A DNA stretch of 64,000 bases from the NCBI RefSeq assembly GCF_031432425.1, contig NZ_JAVKPH010000009.1, positions 1-64,000 on the forward strand. Direction: 5' to 3'. This DNA is from Ruixingdingia sedimenti (GTDB taxonomy: Bacteria > Pseudomonadota > Alphaproteobacteria > Rhodobacterales > Rhodobacteraceae). The position numbers and the translations under genes were made by a program. Position 1 is the stretch's first letter; the number at the start of each line of letters is the position of its first letter. Below are positions 1 to 8,305 of the stretch, one piece after another. The notes under the pieces were generated by a model. The model worked only from the letters and a program-made list of their open reading frames with translations. It ran no database searches and had not been told where the DNA came from.

Positions 1-11
1 GCGCCTGCCCC

Positions 12-32
12 GGCGGGCGAGAAGCGCCCGCC
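12..32. terminator. hairpin at left window edge
   Basis: An 8-bp perfect stem (GGCGGGCG with CGCCCGCC) encloses the loop AGAAG. It lies just left of the two-hairpin repeat and downstream of whatever gene ends outside the window. It has no T-run, so a terminator role is inferred only from position. Confidence 0.35.
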
Positions 33-34
33 AT

Positions 35-123
35 GGGCGGGGCGGGCGCTGGCCGGGGGCTTCGGGCCCCCGGCCGGACAAGCGGGACCGGCAGGATATG
101 GCGAAGGCACGCGCCTTCGCCAG
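35..123. repeat. two-hairpin dispersed repeat, copy 1
   Basis: This 89-bp element matches positions 19770-19858 with 6 mismatches and no gaps. It holds two hairpins: a GC-rich stem around TTCG at 51-75, and a perfect 10-bp stem (TGGCGAAGGC with GCCTTCGCCA, loop ACGC) at 99-122. It is intergenic, just downstream of the DUF1810 gene. No transposase or coding potential is visible. Confidence 0.8.
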
Positions 124-136
124 CCATAGCGGCGGT

Positions 137-565
137 CTATCCGTCCTGCGCCAGCCCCTTCTGCGTCAACGGGCAGGGCACACCATCGTAGAACCGCGCC
201 AGCAGCGCCTCCATGCGCCCCGTCACCTCCGCATCCCCTGCCGCCGCGAACAGCGTCGCGCAGGACCGCAGCTTCATCGCGTCGGTGGGCCCGAGGATCT
301 CCTGCGCCGTCAGCCCCCGATGCGCCAGCAGCGCCTCCGCCGCCGCCAAGAGCCGCGCGCGCAGCACCGGATGGGCCAGATAGGCCCGCGCCTCTGCCGG
401 ATCGGCCAGCCCGTAGAACCGCGCCGTCCCCGACCGGCCGAGCGATGCCAGCTGCGGAAACACGAACCACATCCAGTGCGTGGCCTTCCGCCCCGCCCGC
501 AACTCGGCCATCACCGCATCCATCACCGGGTCCTGCGCGGCGATGAAACGGCCAAGCCCGGGCAT
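137..565 (-). CDS. DUF1810 family protein
   Basis: This 142-residue soluble protein belongs to the DUF1810 family, whose biochemical role I do not know. Family signatures visible are HWMWFVFPQL near residue 30, the GRSGTARFYGL stretch near 43, and GPTDAMKLRSCATLF near 91. Length is normal for the family. Its ATG at 565 is one base after the moaA stop codon, so the two genes are almost certainly cotranscribed and translationally coupled. That position does not by itself imply a role in molybdopterin synthesis. No signal peptide or membrane segment is seen. Confidence 0.85.
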   Translation of the reverse strand: MPGLGRFIAAQDPVMDAVMAELRAGRKATHWMWFVFPQLASLGRSGTARFYGLADPAEARAYLAHPVLRARLLAAAEALLAHRGLTAQEILGPTDAMKLRSCATLFAAAGDAEVTGRMEALLARFYDGVPCPLTQKGLAQDG

Positions 566-566
566 C

Positions 567-1571
567 CTAACCCCCGGTATGGCTCATGTGCCGCGACATC
601 CGGCCCGCGACATGGCGGCGGGAATAGTCGAAATCGTGGCCCTTGGGCTTGCGCGCGATGGCGGCGCGGATCGCCTGTTCCACCACGCCATCCCCGGCGC
701 TGGCCCGCAGGGGGGCGCGCAGGTCGGCCATGTCCTCTTGCCCGAGGCACATGTACAATTCGCCGGTGCAGGTCAGCCGCACCCGGTTGCAGCTTTCGCA
801 GAAATTGTGGGTGAGGGGCGTGATGAAACCGATCTTCTGCCCCGTCTCCACCACGCGCACATAGCGCGCGGGACCCCCGGTGCGTTCGGCCAGATCCAGC
901 AGGGTGTAGCGTTCCGCCAGCCGTGCGCGCAGGTCCGACAGGGGCCAGTACTGGTCAAGCCGGTCCTCGTTGCCCAGATCGCCCATCGGCATGACCTCGA
1001 TGAAGGTCAGGTCGTGGCCCTCGCGCGCGCACCAGTCGGCGAGGGTGAACAGCTCGTCCTCGTTCACGCCCTTCAGCGCCACGGTGTTGATCTTGACCCG
1101 CAGCCCCGCCGCCTGCGCCGCCGCGATCCCCTCCATCACCTGCTGGAGCCGCCCCCACCGGGTGATGGCGGCGAATTTCGCCGCGTCCAACGTGTCGAGC
1201 GACACGTTCACCCGCCGCACCCCGCAGGCCGCCAGATCGGCGGCGAAACGCGCCAGCTGGCTGCCGTTGGTGGTCAGCGTCAACTCCTCCAGCCGCCCGG
1301 CGTCCAGATGCCGCGCCATGGCCTGAAAGAAGGTCAGGATGCCGCGGCGCACCAGGGGCTCGCCCCCCGTCACGCGCAGCTTGCGCACGCCCATGCGCAC
1401 GAAGGCCGAACAGAGCCGGTCGAGTTCTTCCAGCGTCAGCAGGTCGGCCTTGGGCAGGAAGGTCATGTGTTCCGCCATGCAATAGACACAGCGGAAATCG
1501 CATCGGTCGGTGACCGAAACGCGCAGATAGCTGATCGCGCGGGCGAAGGGATCGACAAGCGGCGCTTCCAT
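567..1571 (-). CDS. moaA: GTP 3',8-cyclase MoaA
   Basis: MoaA catalyses the first step of molybdenum cofactor synthesis, the radical-SAM conversion of GTP to 3',8-cyclo-7,8-dihydro-GTP. The 334-residue protein has both iron-sulfur sites: the SAM cluster CDFRCVYC with Cys24, Cys28 and Cys31, and the C-terminal cluster Cys258, Cys261 and Cys275 (CX2CX13C). It ends in the Gly-Gly tail needed in the family. The start at 1571 gives the expected N-terminus before [10 protein letters not shown]. It is the first gene of a two-gene unit with the DUF1810 gene. No other moa gene is in the window. Confidence 0.97.
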   Translation of the reverse strand: MEAPLVDPFARAISYLRVSVTDRCDFRCVYCMAEHMTFLPKADLLTLEELDRLCSAFVRMGVRKLRVTGGEPLVRRGILTFFQAMARHLDAGRLEELTLTTNGSQLARFAADLAACGVRRVNVSLDTLDAAKFAAITRWGRLQQVMEGIAAAQAAGLRVKINTVALKGVNEDELFTLADWCAREGHDLTFIEVMPMGDLGNEDRLDQYWPLSDLRARLAERYTLLDLAERTGGPARYVRVVETGQKIGFITPLTHNFCESCNRVRLTCTGELYMCLGQEDMADLRAPLRASAGDGVVEQAIRAAIARKPKGHDFDYSRRHVAGRMSRHMSHTGG

Positions 1572-1658
1572 GCGGGAAATCTAGGCGCTTCGCCCGCCCG
1601 CCACAAGCGTGATCACGGCGCGGTTGCGGCGCGCGGCGGGGGCCGGTATCGTGGGGGC

Positions 1659-2150
1659 ATGATGCCGCTTCGCCCGATCCTCCTTGTTTCGCTGGTGGTC
1701 CTGCCGCTCGCAGGCTGCGGCGACCTGCGGCTGCCGTGGCAGAAGGCCGCGCCCGGGGCGCCCGCCGCCGCCGAGGCGACGGGCGGCACGGCCCATCCCC
1801 GGGCCCGGCCCGCCAGCACCATGCCGGTCGCCCCGCAGACCCGGGCCGCCGCCGCCTTCGACCGCACGACAGAGGCCGAACGCGCCGCCGCCCGGGCCGC
1901 GCCCGCGGGTGGAACGGTGCTCGGCAAGACGGTGGTCAGTCTGGGCAACCCGGCCGAACAGGGTTTCTGGCTGGCCACGCCGCTGGTGACGGCGCCGCGC
2001 CCGGGCACGGTGCGCACGGCGGGCGGGGCCAGCGTGCAGGTGGACCTGCGGCCCGCGGCGGGCGGGGCCTCGCAACTGTCGCTCGCGGCCTTCCGGGCGC
2101 TGGACCTGGCCCTGACGGCGCTGCCGGAACTCACGGTGCTGGCGCGCTGA
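1659..2150 (+). CDS. small lipoprotein of unknown function
   Basis: This 163-residue protein begins with a short basic N-terminus, a hydrophobic stretch and a lipobox ending in AGC, so it should be a lipid-anchored envelope protein. A Pro/Ala-rich linker follows (about residues 25-80), then a compact C-terminal domain starting near GTVLGKTVVSLGNPAEQG. I recall similar short Rhodobacterales proteins carrying the misleading label D-galactarate dehydratase; nothing here supports that enzyme. Two adjacent ATGs (1659 and 1662) could serve as start. The gene is divergent from moaA and convergent with the aquaporin gene, with a strong hairpin between. Confidence 0.7.
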   Translation: MMPLRPILLVSLVVLPLAGCGDLRLPWQKAAPGAPAAAEATGGTAHPRARPASTMPVAPQTRAAAAFDRTTEAERAAARAAPAGGTVLGKTVVSLGNPAEQGFWLATPLVTAPRPGTVRTAGGASVQVDLRPAAGGASQLSLAAFRALDLALTALPELTVLAR

Positions 2151-2164
2151 GGCCGGAACGGAAA

Positions 2165-2188
2165 GGGCCGGGCGTCGCCGCCCGGCCC
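2165..2188. terminator. hairpin between lipoprotein gene and aqpZ
   Basis: A perfect 10-bp stem (GGGCCGGGCG with CGCCCGGCCC) with the loop TCGC lies between the two convergent genes. There is no T-run. It probably blocks read-through in both directions. Confidence 0.55.
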
Positions 2189-2210
2189 CCGGTTTCCGGT
2201 TGCCGCAGGA

Positions 2211-2894
2211 TCAGTCGTCGGCGCGCGTCAGCCCGGCGGCATGGACGATCCCAGCCAGCGCCCCGCCCGCCAGCGGCGCCACGATGAACACCCACAGGTC
2301 CGCCAGCGCCTTGCCCCCGGCAAAGACCGCCGGCCCGATGGACCGCGCCGGGTTCACCGACACGCCGGTGACGTTGATCCCCACCAGATGGATCCCCGCC
2401 AGCGTCAGCCCGATCGCCAGCCCGGCAAAACCGGCCGAGGATCCCGGCCCGGTCGCCCCCAGGATCACGGTGACGAAGACGAAGGTCGCCACCACCTCGA
2501 ACACCAGCGCCGCGCCGAGGCCGTATTCGCCGTTGTAGCCCGCGCCATAGCCGTTCTGGCCGAGCCCGTTCGCCGTCACGGCATAATCCGCCTTGCCCGA
2601 GGCGATCAGCCAGATCACCGCCGCCGCGATGATGGCGCCCGCCACCTGCGCGATGACATATTGCACGAACGCGCCCGCCGACATCCGCCCCGCGACCAGC
2701 GCGCCGAGCGACACCGCCGGGTTCAGATGCGCCCCCGAAATCGCGCCGAGCCCATAGGCCGCGGCCACGATCGACAGGCCGAAGGCGATGGCGATGCCGT
2801 GCATGCCGATATGCGCCCCCATCAATACGGCCGAACCGGCCCCGAAAAATACCAGGATGAAGGTCCCCAGACCCTCGGCAATCATCTTCTTCAT
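2211..2894 (-). CDS. aqpZ: aquaporin Z-type water channel
   Basis: This is a six-helix inner-membrane channel of 227 residues. The two half-helix signatures are HLNPAV (NPA at 58-60) and NPARS (NPA at 181-183, with the selectivity-filter Arg184). Ser after NPAR, where glycerol facilitators have Asp, and the IHL stretch near 168 point to a water channel rather than a glycerol channel. I chose the ATG at 2894, beginning [10 protein letters not shown], because it follows a GGGGGA ribosome binding site; an upstream in-frame start would add 12 residues without family support. The gene is divergent from lipA. Confidence 0.93.
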   Translation of the reverse strand: MKKMIAEGLGTFILVFFGAGSAVLMGAHIGMHGIAIAFGLSIVAAAYGLGAISGAHLNPAVSLGALVAGRMSAGAFVQYVIAQVAGAIIAAAVIWLIASGKADYAVTANGLGQNGYGAGYNGEYGLGAALVFEVVATFVFVTVILGATGPGSSAGFAGLAIGLTLAGIHLVGINVTGVSVNPARSIGPAVFAGGKALADLWVFIVAPLAGGALAGIVHAAGLTRADD

Positions 2895-2979
2895 GTCGTC
2901 CCCCGTCGCGGGTCGTGCCCGCGATCCCATGGTTTCACTGTCTGCCCGCGTCCTGCTGTGGTGGCTCTGACGGCCTGCA

Positions 2980-3008
2980 TTGCTTGCGGGCGAAATCGAG
3001 CTTATCTA
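2980..3008 (+). promoter_or_regulatory. probable lipA promoter
   Basis: TTGCTT at 2980-2985 and TATCTA at 3003-3008 are separated by 17 bases, a sigma70-like arrangement. Transcription would start near 3015, about 25 bases before the lipA start at 3041. This supports the short form of LipA, because the longer reading frame would begin upstream of the promoter. Confidence 0.45.
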
Positions 3009-3040
3009 GGGACAGGCACCCAGACAAAGGGGAATCTCTC

Positions 3041-3991
3041 TTGCGCGACTTCCGGCTCCCCGACCAGCGGCACCCCGAAAAGGCGCACCGTCCCGACCAG
3101 GCGCAACCGAAGAAACCCGCGTGGATCCGCGTCAAGGCGCCCACCTCGCAGGGCTACAAGGACACGCGCGAGATCCTGCGCAGCCAGAAACTGACGACGG
3201 TCTGCGAAGAGGCCGGCTGCCCCAATGTCGGCGAATGCTGGAGCCAGGGCCACGCCACCATGATGATCATGGGCGAGATCTGCACCCGCGGCTGCACCTT
3301 CTGCAACGTGGCGACCGGCAAGCCGCAGACGCTCGACGCGTTCGAACCGGGGCGGGTCGCGCATGCGGTGGCGCAACTGGGGCTGAAACATGTGGTCGTG
3401 ACCTCGGTCGACCGCGACGATCTGGAAGACGGCGGGGCCGATCATTTCGCCCAGACCATCCGCGCCATCCGCCACCGTAGCCCGGGCACGACGATCGAGG
3501 TGCTGACCCCCGATTTCCTGCGCTGCCCGCCCGCGGCGGTGGAGGCGGTGGTGGCGGCGAAGCCGGACGTGTTCAACCACAACCTCGAAACCGTCCCCGG
3601 CCTTTACCCCGAGGTGCGCCCCGGCGCGCGCTATTTCCACTCGTTGCGGCTATTGCAGCGGGTGAAGGAACTCGATCCCGCGATCTTCACCAAATCGGGG
3701 ATCATGGTGGGTCTGGGCGAGGACCGGCAGGGCGTGCTCCAGGTGATGGACGACATGCGCGCGGCGGATGTCGATTTCCTGACCATCGGCCAGTACCTGC
3801 AACCGACGCCGAAACACCACCGCGTGGACCGTTTCGTGACGCCCGAGGAATTCGCCGCCTACGAAAGCGCGGCCTGGGGCAAGGGCTTCCTGATGGTCTC
3901 GGCCACGCCCCTCACCCGGTCGTCCTACCACGCCGGCGAGGATTTCGCCCGCCTGCGCGTGGCGCGTGCGGCGAAGCTGGCCCGGGGCTGA
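3041..3991 (+). CDS. lipA: lipoyl synthase LipA
   Basis: LipA is the radical-SAM enzyme that inserts two sulfurs into protein-bound octanoyl groups to make lipoyl cofactors. In the 316-residue form, the auxiliary cluster [12 protein letters not shown] has Cys55, Cys60 and Cys66, the SAM cluster CTRGCTFC has Cys81, Cys85 and Cys88, and the C-terminal RSSYHA supplies the last ligand Ser. I chose the TTG at 3041 (MRDFRLPDQ) because it follows AAAGGGG and matches the usual family N-terminus. The reading frame is open upstream, but that part looks non-coding. A palindromic repeat follows the gene. Confidence 0.96.
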   Translation: MRDFRLPDQRHPEKAHRPDQAQPKKPAWIRVKAPTSQGYKDTREILRSQKLTTVCEEAGCPNVGECWSQGHATMMIMGEICTRGCTFCNVATGKPQTLDAFEPGRVAHAVAQLGLKHVVVTSVDRDDLEDGGADHFAQTIRAIRHRSPGTTIEVLTPDFLRCPPAAVEAVVAAKPDVFNHNLETVPGLYPEVRPGARYFHSLRLLQRVKELDPAIFTKSGIMVGLGEDRQGVLQVMDDMRAADVDFLTIGQYLQPTPKHHRVDRFVTPEEFAAYESAAWGKGFLMVSATPLTRSSYHAGEDFARLRVARAAKLARG

Positions 3992-4019
3992 ACCGCCGGT
4001 GAGGGTGGAGGGGACAGGG

Positions 4020-4148
4020 CCGGGGGCCAGCCCCCGGACCCCCGGAGTATTTCAGGCAAGATGAAGCCCGACACGCTTGCCCGAGCGGAAAACGCGCTCT
4101 TCATTTTCTGTCTCTAAATATCCCGGGGGTCCGGGGGCTGGCCCCCGG
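4020..4148. repeat. dispersed inverted repeat, hybrid copy
   Basis: The core is at 4044-4123. The left arm has the GGAGTATTT...AAGATGAAG form and the right arm the TCATTTTCTGTCT...AAATATCC form. Outer GC-rich arms at 4020-4045 and 4122-4148 are inverted copies of each other. It lies between convergent lipA and the cytochrome gene, where it could also end transcription. Confidence 0.8.
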
Positions 4149-4179
4149 CGCGCCCTCGTCACCCGCGCAACCGCCGACG

Positions 4180-5070
4180 TCAGGGCGCCGGCGGCACGCG
4201 CTTGAGGTAGGCGGCGACGGCGGCGCGGTCCTCGGGCGGAAGTTTGGCGAAATTCTCCACCACCGCGGCCATATGCCCGCCGACGCTGTCGTAATCGGGG
4301 GTGAAGCCGGTTTCCAGATAGCTGGCGATCTCTTCCGCCGACCAGTCCAGCTGCCCCGGGGTGATGCCCGGGATGCGCCCCTCGCCCGCCGGGTTGGGTG
4401 CGCCCGCCAGCCAGCGCGCGGTATCGGGCCCGCCGAGCGCGTTGCGCGGCGTGTGGCATTCGCCGCAATGGCCCAAAGCCTCTGCCAGATAGCGCCCGCG
4501 GGTTTCCTCGGGCGTCAGGTTGCCCGCCACCACCCAGTCGGCATCAAGGTAGAGCCATTTCCACCCCGCCACCGCGCGGCGGATCGAGAAGGGAAAGCCG
4601 ATCTCGTGCGGCAGGCTCGGCGTCGCGTCGGCGGGCAGGGTGGCGAGCCAGGCGTGCAGGTCGGCCACGTCCTGCGCCTCCATCCGCGTGTAGGAGCCGT
4701 AGGGGAAGGCCGGGTAGTAATGCGCGCCCTCGGGCGAGACGCCGCGCAGCAGGGCATTGCCCAGATCGGCCACCGACCAGCCGCCGATGCCATGGGTCGG
4801 GTCGGACGAGATGTTGGGGGCCAGGAAGGTGCCGAAGGGCGAGGCGAACCGCTGGCCGCCCGCCAGCACCAGCCTGGCCTCGCCGCTCGCCCCCGGCGCG
4901 GTGTGGCACGAGGCGCAGCCGGCGGCGGTGAACACATGCTCGCCCCGCGCCGCATCGCCCGTCAGCCCGGCGAAGGCGTCGGCGGGCAGGGGGCGGGCGG
5001 CGGACAGCACCCAGGCGAGCGCGCCCCCCGCCACCGCCAGCAGGGCAAGACCGATCACGATGCGTTTCAT
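4180..5070 (-). CDS. membrane-anchored diheme c-type cytochrome
   Basis: This 296-residue protein starts with an uncleaved-looking hydrophobic anchor (about residues 4-24), followed by two class I cytochrome c domains in the periplasm. Heme attachment motifs are CASCH (Cys52, Cys55, His56) and CGECH (Cys202, Cys205, His206). A likely axial Met is in YTRM near residue 130. The arrangement resembles cytochrome subunits of alcohol or sugar dehydrogenases, but no dehydrogenase subunit is adjacent, so its electron donor is unknown. The ATG at 5070 gives a normal anchor sequence. It lies 85 bases downstream of the hpt-mug-small protein operon on the same strand. Confidence 0.88.
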   Translation of the reverse strand: MKRIVIGLALLAVAGGALAWVLSAARPLPADAFAGLTGDAARGEHVFTAAGCASCHTAPGASGEARLVLAGGQRFASPFGTFLAPNISSDPTHGIGGWSVADLGNALLRGVSPEGAHYYPAFPYGSYTRMEAQDVADLHAWLATLPADATPSLPHEIGFPFSIRRAVAGWKWLYLDADWVVAGNLTPEETRGRYLAEALGHCGECHTPRNALGGPDTARWLAGAPNPAGEGRIPGITPGQLDWSAEEIASYLETGFTPDYDSVGGHMAAVVENFAKLPPEDRAAVAAYLKRVPPAP

Positions 5071-5155
5071 CTGGCTGCCCCTCCGGTGGCCCATGCGGGC
5101 GCAGTCTGGCAAAGCGGGGCCGGGCTGGCAAGGCGGGGGGCGGCTCACATGGTCG

Positions 5156-5335
5156 TCAGAAGCGCACGGGGCGGCCCCGCCCGTTGGTGGTCAGCCAGTC
5201 GGGCCAGCCCCAGATCCGTTCCACCGCGACCAGCAACAGGCACAGCACCACCACCGCCACCACCAGCTTGACCCGCCCCCAGGAGGGCGGATGCCGCGCC
5301 CATCGCGCCATGCGCAAAAGCCAGTTCAGGTTCAT
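5156..5335 (-). CDS. 59-residue single-span membrane protein
   Basis: This small protein has a basic N-terminal part ([20 protein letters not shown]), one membrane segment from about residue 24 to 40 (VKLVVAVVVLCLLLVAV), and a Trp-rich C-terminus ending in a basic tail. I know of no assigned function. I believe similar short proteins occur in relatives but cannot verify this. The ATG at 5335 overlaps the mug stop codon as ATGA, so it is cotranslated with mug and hpt. The overlap and a plausible topology support a real gene despite its size. Confidence 0.72.
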   Translation of the reverse strand: MNLNWLLRMARWARHPPSWGRVKLVVAVVVLCLLLVAVERIWGWPDWLTTNGRGRPVRF

Positions 5336-5829
5336 GCCGCCCTCACCCAATCCCCGAGCGCCCGCCACGGCCCCGCATCGAACCGCCCCCGCGCCCGGCC
5401 CGAAGGCGAGGGCAGCACCCAAACCACCGTACCGGGCAGGGGGCCGAAGCGCGCCTGCATCCCCGCGCCCGCCCGGCGCCCCAGAACCAGCCGCCCGGCG
5501 GTCAGGCTGGTGAAGGCCAGCGCCCGGGGCCGCACCGCCCCCACCGCCGCCAGCAGGCGGGGCACGTCATAGGCCGCGCGGGGGATTTCATGGTCGCCGC
5601 CCGACGCATCCTTGGCCAGATCCGTCAGCCCGATGCCGTAGGCCGTGACCTGCGCGTCCTCCTCGGGCCGCAGGCGGCGGGGCGTCAGCCCGGCCTCGGC
5701 CAGCATCGGCCAGAAGAGGTTCCCCGGCCCCGCATAGTAATGCCCCCGCGCCGCCGACACCCGCCCCGGCGCCGTGCCGCAGAACACGACCGCCAGCCCG
5801 GGCGCCAGCCGGTCGGGCAGCACCGTCAT
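5332..5829 (-). CDS. mug: mismatch-specific uracil/thymine DNA glycosylase family
   Basis: This 165-residue protein belongs to the Mug branch of the uracil-DNA glycosylase superfamily, which removes uracil, thymine or deaminated bases from mismatches. The active-site region reads VVFCGTAPG at about 14-22, followed by the substrate-pocket segment [13 protein letters not shown]. The C-terminal motif is [11 protein letters not shown] near 137. The Asn of the classic GINPG motif is replaced by Ala-Pro context (GTAPG), a variant also seen in deoxyinosine-type glycosylases, so the exact base specificity is uncertain. It overlaps hpt (ATGA at 5826-5829) and the downstream small gene. Confidence 0.85.
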   Translation of the reverse strand: MTVLPDRLAPGLAVVFCGTAPGRVSAARGHYYAGPGNLFWPMLAEAGLTPRRLRPEEDAQVTAYGIGLTDLAKDASGGDHEIPRAAYDVPRLLAAVGAVRPRALAFTSLTAGRLVLGRRAGAGMQARFGPLPGTVVWVLPSPSGRARGRFDAGPWRALGDWVRAA

Positions 5830-6365
5830 TCCGTGAACCTCACCTTGCCGATATAGGGCAGGTTGCGGTTGCGCTGGCCGTAGTCGATGCCATAGCCCAC
5901 GACGAATTCGTCCGGGATCTCGAACCCCGTCCAGGTGGCGCGGATGTCGACCTCGCGCCGCGAGGGTTTGTCGAGCAGCGCGCAGACCTCCAGCCGCCGC
6001 GGCTCGCGCGACCGCAACAGCCGCACCACATGGCTGAGGGTGAAGCCGGTATCCACGATATCCTCGACCACCAGCACGTCGCGGCCCGCAATCTCGCCCC
6101 GCAAGTCCTTGAGGATACGGACTTCCCGCGACGAATGCATGGCATCGCCATAGGATGACGCCTCGAGGAAATCCACCTCCACCGGCAGGTCGATCTCGCG
6201 CACCAGATCGGCGATGAACACGAAGGACCCGCGCAGAAGGCCCACCACCACCAGCTTGTCGGTGCCGGCGTAATGGTCCGTGATCTCGCGCGCCAGCGCC
6301 TCGACCCGGGCCGCGATGGCCTTGGCAGAGATCATCTGGTCGATGACATAGGGCTTGTGCGACAT
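5826..6365 (-). CDS. hpt: hypoxanthine phosphoribosyltransferase
   Basis: This 179-residue purine salvage enzyme transfers the phosphoribosyl group of PRPP to hypoxanthine or guanine, giving IMP or GMP. The PRPP-binding loop [14 protein letters not shown] lies at residues 97-110, and the base-binding segment with [14 protein letters not shown] near 150. Length is typical. It leads a run of overlapping genes (hpt, mug, a 59-residue membrane protein), which places base salvage and base-excision repair in one transcript. The gene is divergent from the START-domain gene at 6435. Confidence 0.95.
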   Translation of the reverse strand: MSHKPYVIDQMISAKAIAARVEALAREITDHYAGTDKLVVVGLLRGSFVFIADLVREIDLPVEVDFLEASSYGDAMHSSREVRILKDLRGEIAGRDVLVVEDIVDTGFTLSHVVRLLRSREPRRLEVCALLDKPSRREVDIRATWTGFEIPDEFVVGYGIDYGQRNRNLPYIGKVRFTE

Positions 6366-6434
6366 GAGTTCCCCTTGATTTCCGCGTCAGCTTTACCCAA
6401 AAGCCCGGCACAAGTCACCATCCCGGCAGGCCCC

Positions 6435-6893
6435 ATGCCCACGCACAAGGAAACCCGCGCGCTGCCCTATACCGCGCGGCAGATGTACGATCTGGTCGCC
6501 GATGTGGCGCGCTATCCCGAATTCCTGCCGTGGAATGCGGCGGCGCGCATCCGTTCGCGCACCCCGCGCCCCGACGGGTCCGAGGTGATGGAGGCCGATC
6601 TGGTGATTTCCTTCAAGGTGTTCCGCGAACGTTTCGGCAGCCGCGTCACGCTCTGGCCGGAACAGATGAAGATCGACACGGAATACCTTGACGGGCCTTT
6701 CAAATACATGCGGTCCAACTGGTCCTTCCGCGACCTGCCGCAGGGCGGGTGCGAGGTCACGTTCTTCGTGGATTTCGAATTCCGCAACGCCATCCTGCAA
6801 GGCATCATCGGCGTCGTGTTCAACGAGGCGATGCAGCGCATCGTCCGCGCGTTCGAGACGCGGGCGAAGGCGCTTTACGGGGCGGGGGGCTAG
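6435..6893 (+). CDS. Coq10/RatA family START-domain protein
   Basis: This 152-residue protein has the polyketide-cyclase/START fold of the Coq10-RatA family. Conserved features are the opening THKETRALPYTARQMYDLVADVARYPEFLPW and the C-terminal helix with FNEAMQRIVRAFETRA. In mitochondria Coq10 binds ubiquinone and supports respiration; in E. coli the homologue was described as RatA. In an alphaproteobacterium the ubiquinone role is the more likely one. No antitoxin-like gene is beside it, so it should not be called a toxin from context. The ATG at 6435 matches the family N-terminus. Its stop overlaps the convergent ntrX stop by three bases. Confidence 0.88.
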   Translation: MPTHKETRALPYTARQMYDLVADVARYPEFLPWNAAARIRSRTPRPDGSEVMEADLVISFKVFRERFGSRVTLWPEQMKIDTEYLDGPFKYMRSNWSFRDLPQGGCEVTFFVDFEFRNAILQGIIGVVFNEAMQRIVRAFETRAKALYGAGG

Positions 6894-8305
6894 TCCTCCC
6901 CCTCGTCCTCTTCCTCGCCGTATTGCGCCACCCGCCCCCCGGCCTTGGCCGAGGTCACGACGCCGAGCGATTTCAGCTTGCGGTGCAGGGCGCTGCGTTC
7001 CATGCCGACGAAATTCGCCGTGCGGCTGATGTTGCCGCCGAAACGGTTGATCTGGGTCAGCAGGTATTCGCGTTCGAACAGTTCCCGCGCCTCGCGCAGC
7101 GGCAGGGTGGCGAGCGCGCCGCTGAGGATCACGCGGCCGTCCTCTGCCACGCCCTCGGTTTCGCCGGGCAGTTCGCGCGCCTCGATCGGGCCGGTATCCT
7201 CGCCCAGGATCAACAGCCGCTCCACCAGGTTGCGCAGCTGGCGCACGTTGCCGGGCCAGGCCATCGTCTGCAACATCGCCTCTGCCTCGGCGCTCAGGTC
7301 GCGCTGCGGCAGGCCTTGGGCGCGGTGGAACATGTCGATGAAATGGCGGGCGAGGGCGGGTATGTCCTCGCGCCGTTCCTCCAGCCCCGGCACCGGGATC
7401 GGCACCACGTTGAGCCGGTCGTACAACTCCTGCCGGAAGCGGCCGGACGCGATTTCGCTGCGCAGATCGCGCGAGGTCGAGGAGATCACCCGCAGGTCCA
7501 CGCGCACCTTGTCGGCCCCGCCGACGCGGGCGAACTGCTGTTCGACCAGCACGCGCAGGATCTTGGATTGCGTGCCGGGCGGCATGTCGGCCACCTCGTC
7601 AAGGTAAACAACCCCGCCATGTGCCTGTTCCAGAAGCCCTTTTTCGACACCGCGACCGGCGGTCTGGCGTCCGAACAGCACCTCTTCCATCCGCTCGGGT
7701 TCGATCGTCGCGGCGGAAACCGACACGAAGGGCCCCGCGGCGCGGCCGGAATTGGCGTGGATATAGCGCGCGGCCATTTCCTTGCCCGCCCCCGAAGGGC
7801 CGGTCAGCATCACCCGGCCGTTCGATTTCGTCACCTTGTCGAGCTGCGCCTTCAACGCCTTGAAGGCCGCCGAGGTGCCGATCAGGTCCGCCGTGGTCAG
7901 GTCGCGCTTGCGCAGGTCGGCGTTTTCGCGGCGCAGGCGGCTGGCCTCCATCGCCCTGCCGACAACGACCATCAACTGGTCGATATTGAAGGGTTTTTCG
8001 ATGAAGTCATAGGCGCCCTGCTTGATCGCCGCCACCGCGATCTCGATATTCCCGTGGCCGGAGATGATGACCACCGGGATGCCGGGGTTGTCGCGTTTCA
8101 CCGTTTTCAGGATGTCGATCCCGTCCATCCGGCTGTCCTTGAGCCAGATGTCGAGGATCATCAGCGCCGGGGGCGCGGCGTTCAGCGCCTCGATGCAGTC
8201 ATCGGCATTGGCGGCAAGGCGGGTCTGGTAGCCCTCGTCGCGCAGGATGTCCGAGATCAGTTCGCGGATGTCGCGTTCGTCGTCGACGATCAGGATGTCA
8301 CTCAT
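6890..8305 (-). CDS. ntrX: response regulator NtrX
   Basis: NtrX is the response regulator partner of NtrY. The 471-residue protein has a receiver domain with Asp52 in the phospho-acceptor position, an AAA+ domain with Walker A GPSGAGKE (169-176) and Walker B VVYLDEVA (232-239), and a C-terminal Fis-type helix-turn-helix ending in ERSALHRKLKSLG. The GAFTGA loop that contacts sigma54 should lie near 211-220 but is replaced by FGRQTAGRGV. It probably does not activate sigma54 polymerase in the classical way. The start overlaps the end of ntrY by 8 bases. Confidence 0.96.
   Translation of the reverse strand: MSDILIVDDERDIRELISDILRDEGYQTRLAANADDCIEALNAAPPALMILDIWLKDSRMDGIDILKTVKRDNPGIPVVIISGHGNIEIAVAAIKQGAYDFIEKPFNIDQLMVVVGRAMEASRLRRENADLRKRDLTTADLIGTSAAFKALKAQLDKVTKSNGRVMLTGPSGAGKEMAARYIHANSGRAAGPFVSVSAATIEPERMEEVLFGRQTAGRGVEKGLLEQAHGGVVYLDEVADMPPGTQSKILRVLVEQQFARVGGADKVRVDLRVISSTSRDLRSEIASGRFRQELYDRLNVVPIPVPGLEERREDIPALARHFIDMFHRAQGLPQRDLSAEAEAMLQTMAWPGNVRQLRNLVERLLILGEDTGPIEARELPGETEGVAEDGRVILSGALATLPLREARELFEREYLLTQINRFGGNISRTANFVGMERSALHRKLKSLGVVTSAKAGGRVAQYGEEEDEGED

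Noticed and set aside
1659..2150. D-galactarate dehydratase
   Set aside because: The protein is a 163-residue lipoprotein with none of the enzyme's domains. The label, which I recall from relatives, seems to be a misannotation.
6435..6893. RatA toxin of a toxin-antitoxin pair
   Set aside because: No antitoxin-like gene adjoins it, and in alphaproteobacteria the Coq10-like ubiquinone role fits better.
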